Positions 61,625 to 64,000 of a stretch of 64,000 nt of DNA are shown here, in pieces. The position numbers were made by a program, and so were the translations under genes. Below the pieces are notes generated by a model. The model did no database searches and was not told the origin of the DNA. It saw nothing but the letters and a program-made list of their open reading frames with translations. The stretch is from an uncultured Bacteroidia bacterium. GTDB lineage: Bacteria; Bacteroidota; Bacteroidia; Bacteroidales; UBA932. Position 1 is the stretch's first letter; each line of letters starts with the position of its first letter. Location: contig CACWOH010000013.1 of NCBI GenBank assembly GCA_902762435.1, positions 17,874 to 81,873 of the forward strand, written 5' to 3'.

Positions 61625-62986
61625 ATGGAAGAACTCTATCGGATTTACCTTTCCTGCGGCGGCCGCGTGACCACCGACAGCCGCACCATCCGCGGCGGGG
61701 AGTTGTTTTTCGCCCTGCGCGGCGAAAACTTCGACGGCAACGACTACGCCCTGAAGGCCCTCGGGGCCGGCGCCGCCTATGCGGTGGTGAACGACGACGT
61801 TCAGTTTCCTGAGCCGGTCCCCGAGCCTGTCGAGGGGCGCCTCATCCGCGTACCGGACCCGTTCACGGCCCTGCGCGATCTCGCCGTCTGGCATCGCACG
61901 CACGTACGCGGCGGGAAACTGCCCGTAATCGGCCTCACCGGCACCAACGGCAAGACCACCACCAAGAACCTCATCGCCGCCGTGCTGGCGCGAAAATACC
62001 ACGTCACCGCCACCCAAGGCAACCTGAACAACGACATCGGCGTGCCCCTGTCGCTGCTTTCCATCACCCCGGACACCGAGATCGCCGTCATCGAGATGGG
62101 CGCGAACCATCCCGACGACATCGCCAAGCTGGTCCGCGTGAGCCAGCCGGACTACGGCCTCATCACCAACGTCGGCCGCGCGCACCTGCTCGGCTTCGGC
62201 TCCTTCGATGGCGTCAAGGCCGCGAAAGGGGAGTTGTACAAGTGGCTCGGCGCGCACCGCGGCTCGCTCATCTTCCTGAACGAAGACGACGCCGACCTGC
62301 GGGAGATGGCGGCCCGGGAGGCCTGCCACGTATTCGGCTACGGCATTCAGTATCAGGGCGTTGAAATCCTTCCCGCGACGCCGGAGGAGCCTTTCCTGCG
62401 GCTGAAGCTGGGGGAGGACGTGATCCGCACGCAGCTGGTCGGCGCCTACAACGCCACGAACGTGCTGGCCGCCATCGCGGTGGGCGACTACTTCGGCGTT
62501 CCACGGGCGGATGCGATTGCCGCGGTGGAGGGCTTCGTGCCGTCCAACAACCGCTCGCAGATGACGCGCACGGCCGCCAACACGCTGATCGTGGACGCGT
62601 ACAACGCGAACCCGTCTTCGATGCGCGCCGCGCTGGAGAACTTCGCCCTGGTGCAGGCGGACCGCAAGCTGGCGCTCCTGGGCGACATGCGGGAACTGGG
62701 CGCGGAGTCGCTCTTCGAGCACGTCAAGGTTCTCGAGCAGCTCCGTTCCGCCGGCTTGGACGCTTGCCTCGTCGGCGAGGAGTTCCGGAAAGCCCAGGAA
62801 TTCCTGGAGACCTCCCCTCAGCCCGTCATTCCGGCCTCGACCCGGAATCTCCTTCCGCGCTGCGACTGGTTCCCGAGTTCCGAAGCACTCGCCGAATGGC
62901 TTGAAAAACACCCCGTCCAGGGCGCCGTCATCCTCATCAAAGGCTCCCGCGGCATCCAGATGGAAAAAGTCCTCGACCGCCTGTAG
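61625..62986 (+). CDS. murF: UDP-N-acetylmuramoyl-tripeptide--D-alanyl-D-alanine ligase with two in-frame repeat insertions
   Basis: 453 residues, about 20 more than typical for the family. It adds D-Ala-D-Ala to the peptidoglycan precursor. ATP loop LTGTNGKTTTKNLIAAVLA, GDMRELGAES near the end of the second domain, and a terminal HPVQGAVILIKGSRGIQMEK. Two stretches look like intergenic repeats read as protein: FPEPVPEPVEGRL (about 59-72) from DNA at 61806-61837 and PVIPASTRNLLPR (about 400-412) from 62825-62852. Both keep the frame open and lie in loops outside the ATP site, so the enzyme is probably active. Confidence 0.94.
   Translation: MEELYRIYLSCGGRVTTDSRTIRGGELFFALRGENFDGNDYALKALGAGAAYAVVNDDVQFPEPVPEPVEGRLIRVPDPFTALRDLAVWHRTHVRGGKLPVIGLTGTNGKTTTKNLIAAVLARKYHVTATQGNLNNDIGVPLSLLSITPDTEIAVIEMGANHPDDIAKLVRVSQPDYGLITNVGRAHLLGFGSFDGVKAAKGELYKWLGAHRGSLIFLNEDDADLREMAAREACHVFGYGIQYQGVEILPATPEEPFLRLKLGEDVIRTQLVGAYNATNVLAAIAVGDYFGVPRADAIAAVEGFVPSNNRSQMTRTAANTLIVDAYNANPSSMRAALENFALVQADRKLALLGDMRELGAESLFEHVKVLEQLRSAGLDACLVGEEFRKAQEFLETSPQPVIPASTRNLLPRCDWFPSSEALAEWLEKHPVQGAVILIKGSRGIQMEKVLDRL
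61806..61837 (+). repeat. repeat encoding VPEPVEG within murF
   Basis: Contains CCGGTCCCCGAGCCTGTCGA and GGGG; the short palindrome CCCCGA...TCGAGGGG is its core. Matches from memory a widespread bacterial interspersed repeat read as VPEPVEG. Length in frame, no stop. Confidence 0.65.
62825..62852 (+). repeat. repeat encoding VIPASTRNL within murF
   Basis: Contains GTCATTCCGGCCTCGACCCG and GAATCTCC; palindrome ATTCCGG/CCGGAAT. Same type as 61151-61172. Read in frame as VIPASTRNL. Confidence 0.7.
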
Positions 62987-63034
62987 CGCCCGGAACCCGG
63001 TGTTTGAAATTGTGATAACCCATTGATTATAAAT

Positions 63035-63997
63035 ATGTCCCGGCCCCGTTTCTTTTTATTGTTCCCGACCCTGCTGACCAGCCTTTTCGGCTCCTGCCAG
63101 CGCTACGAAGACCTCTCCGCCGACACCTTCCTCAGCCGGCTCGGCACCGAGCCGGATGCCCAGCTGGTGGATGTCCGCACCCCCGAAGAATTCGCTGCCG
63201 GGCATCTGCCCGGAGCAAGCAACATCGACTGCCTTGCCGACGGCTTCCTCGACGAGGCACAGGCCGCGCTGGATGCCGGCCGGCCCGTCATGGTGTATTG
63301 CCGCACGGGCAAGCGCAGCGCGGACGCCTCCAAGCGCCTCGCCTCCGCGGGCTTCCGCGTCCTGAACCTGCTGGGCGGATATGCCGGATGGAGCGATGCG
63401 GGACTTCCCGTCCTGAGCGCCGCCGACGATCAGGTGGAAGCCGAATATGCCGGAACGCTGCTTACACCGGGTACGCCCGCGCCGGACTTCCGCTTGAACG
63501 ACATAGATGGCAATCCCGTCAGCCTCAGCGACTTCCGCGGGCAGAGCGTAGTGCTGGTCTTCTGGGCGTCCTGGTGCCCGGACTGCCGCGCCGAGGTCCC
63601 CGACCTCAAGAAGATGGCCGCCGAAGCCGACCCCGCCCGGGTCCGCTTCGTGTCCGTTTCCTTCGACCGTGAGTTCGACGCGCTGGTGAAGTTCGCCGCC
63701 GGGCAGGAACTCCCCGGCGTGCAGCTCTTCGAGCCCGCCGGCAAGGCCGGCTCCGCCGTCGGCGCCGCCTTCGGCGTCCGCTGGATTCCGTCCCTGTATC
63801 TGATCGGGCCTGACGGCAACGTCGTCTTCGGCACCGTCCTCGCCCCCAAGATCGCCGCCGCCCTGCGCGCCTACCCGACCCGCCTCCTCGCTCCCGGCGC
63901 CGCCGCTTCGGCTGACACGTCTGCGTCCAACGCATCCGCCGCGGCGGGCTCTGCCGCCACCCGCCAGCCCTGCGACGACGAATCCTGCGCACTGTAG
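63035..63997 (+). CDS. rhodanese-TlpA fusion lipoprotein
   Basis: 320 residues. Signal peptide/lipobox (LFGSC, Cys at about 21). Domain 1 (about 27-125) is a rhodanese with active-site Cys in VMVYCRTGKRS. Domain 2 (about 140-280) is a TlpA/thioredoxin fold with the redox pair in ASWCPDCRAEVPDL. The tail is low complexity (Ala/Ser-rich, SADTSASNASAAAGSAA) ending PCDDESCAL, with another Cys pair. Likely an outer- or inner-membrane-anchored thiol and sulfur-handling protein. The start ATG 63035 is preferred over a TTG four codons upstream. It ends four bases before the window edge. Confidence 0.88.
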   Translation: MSRPRFFLLFPTLLTSLFGSCQRYEDLSADTFLSRLGTEPDAQLVDVRTPEEFAAGHLPGASNIDCLADGFLDEAQAALDAGRPVMVYCRTGKRSADASKRLASAGFRVLNLLGGYAGWSDAGLPVLSAADDQVEAEYAGTLLTPGTPAPDFRLNDIDGNPVSLSDFRGQSVVLVFWASWCPDCRAEVPDLKKMAAEADPARVRFVSVSFDREFDALVKFAAGQELPGVQLFEPAGKAGSAVGAAFGVRWIPSLYLIGPDGNVVFGTVLAPKIAAALRAYPTRLLAPGAAASADTSASNASAAAGSAATRQPCDDESCAL

Positions 63998-64000
63998 GCC

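Noticed and set aside
59816-62911. 1031-codon open frame on the minus strand across tgt, lptF/G, dut and murF
   Set aside because: It is the antisense shadow of four well-recognised plus-strand genes; high G+C lengthens such frames. No domain is recognisable in it.

Overview
The window is a G+C-rich stretch of chromosome from a Bacteroidota bacterium, most likely an uncultured gut- or rumen-type Bacteroidales. Signs of this are: promoters of the TAnnTTTG (-7) type, twice with a TTTG (-33) box 19-20 bases upstream; AT-rich leaders with little Shine-Dalgarno signal; a SusC/RagA-type TonB plug motif; an N-succinylornithine-type carbamoyltransferase (ArgF'); the YjgP/YjgQ permease and DUF6935, WYL and CPBP families; and lipoproteins with LxxC lipoboxes. 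No phage, integrase, transposase or CRISPR array is visible. The content is ordinary core metabolism, with several fusions, one broken gene and many short palindromic repeats.

Layout. 1-2.7 kb: ftsH (cut by the left edge), cdsA and psd, a membrane quality-control and phospholipid operon. 2.7-9.8 kb: a lone TonB-plug lipoprotein with a HAD phosphatase, tRNA-Cys, a periplasmic Gly-rich protein, a STAS-phosphotransferase fusion, an epimerase, a CPBP protease, msrC, a 51-residue protein and a WYL regulator. 9.8-17.5 kb: a PAP2-VanX fusion, ettA, cstA, a cardiolipin synthase, a TonB_C lipoprotein and an arginase-like protein. 17.5-24.2 kb: the glycine cleavage operon gcvT-H-PA-PB, led by an unknown gene, then DUF5715-like and alpha/beta hydrolase genes. 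24.2-34 kb: trmO, an M23 endopeptidase, a DUF853 ATPase, aquaporin, a repeat protein, a DUF6935 lipoprotein, nudC, rubrerythrin, YhfC, GtrA with a flavin amine oxidase, and tRNA-Phe. 34-47.6 kb: a large leftward arginine cluster, GNAT-argG-argC-argD-argF'-argB-argE-argH(broken)-carA-carB-EamA exporter. 47.9-54.6 kb: a PatB/MalY aminotransferase, then a beta-barrel protein with potABCD. 54.6-64 kb: SprT and tdh divergent from kbl, a nucleoside MFS permease divergent from tgt-lptF/G, dut, murF and a rhodanese-TlpA lipoprotein.

How the genes work together. Tdh and Kbl turn threonine into glycine, and the Gcv system turns glycine into CO2, ammonia and methylene-THF. The arginine cluster holds nearly a complete acylated-ornithine route, including its own carbamoyl phosphate synthase, but argH has an internal out-of-frame deletion. 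The potABCD genes import polyamines across the inner membrane, and the barrel gene in the same operon may supply the outer-membrane step.

The most unusual layer is repetitive DNA. A 117-bp inverted-repeat element sits in frame inside gcvPB, two different short palindromic repeats sit in frame inside murF, and related modules fill the intergenic regions near 34.1 kb and 47.6-47.9 kb. The second notable point is the arginine operon leader: a well-formed promoter followed almost at once by a 14-residue ORF ending in Arg-Arg-Asp-Arg-Arg and a strong hairpin. Several divergent gene pairs also share symmetric promoter cores.
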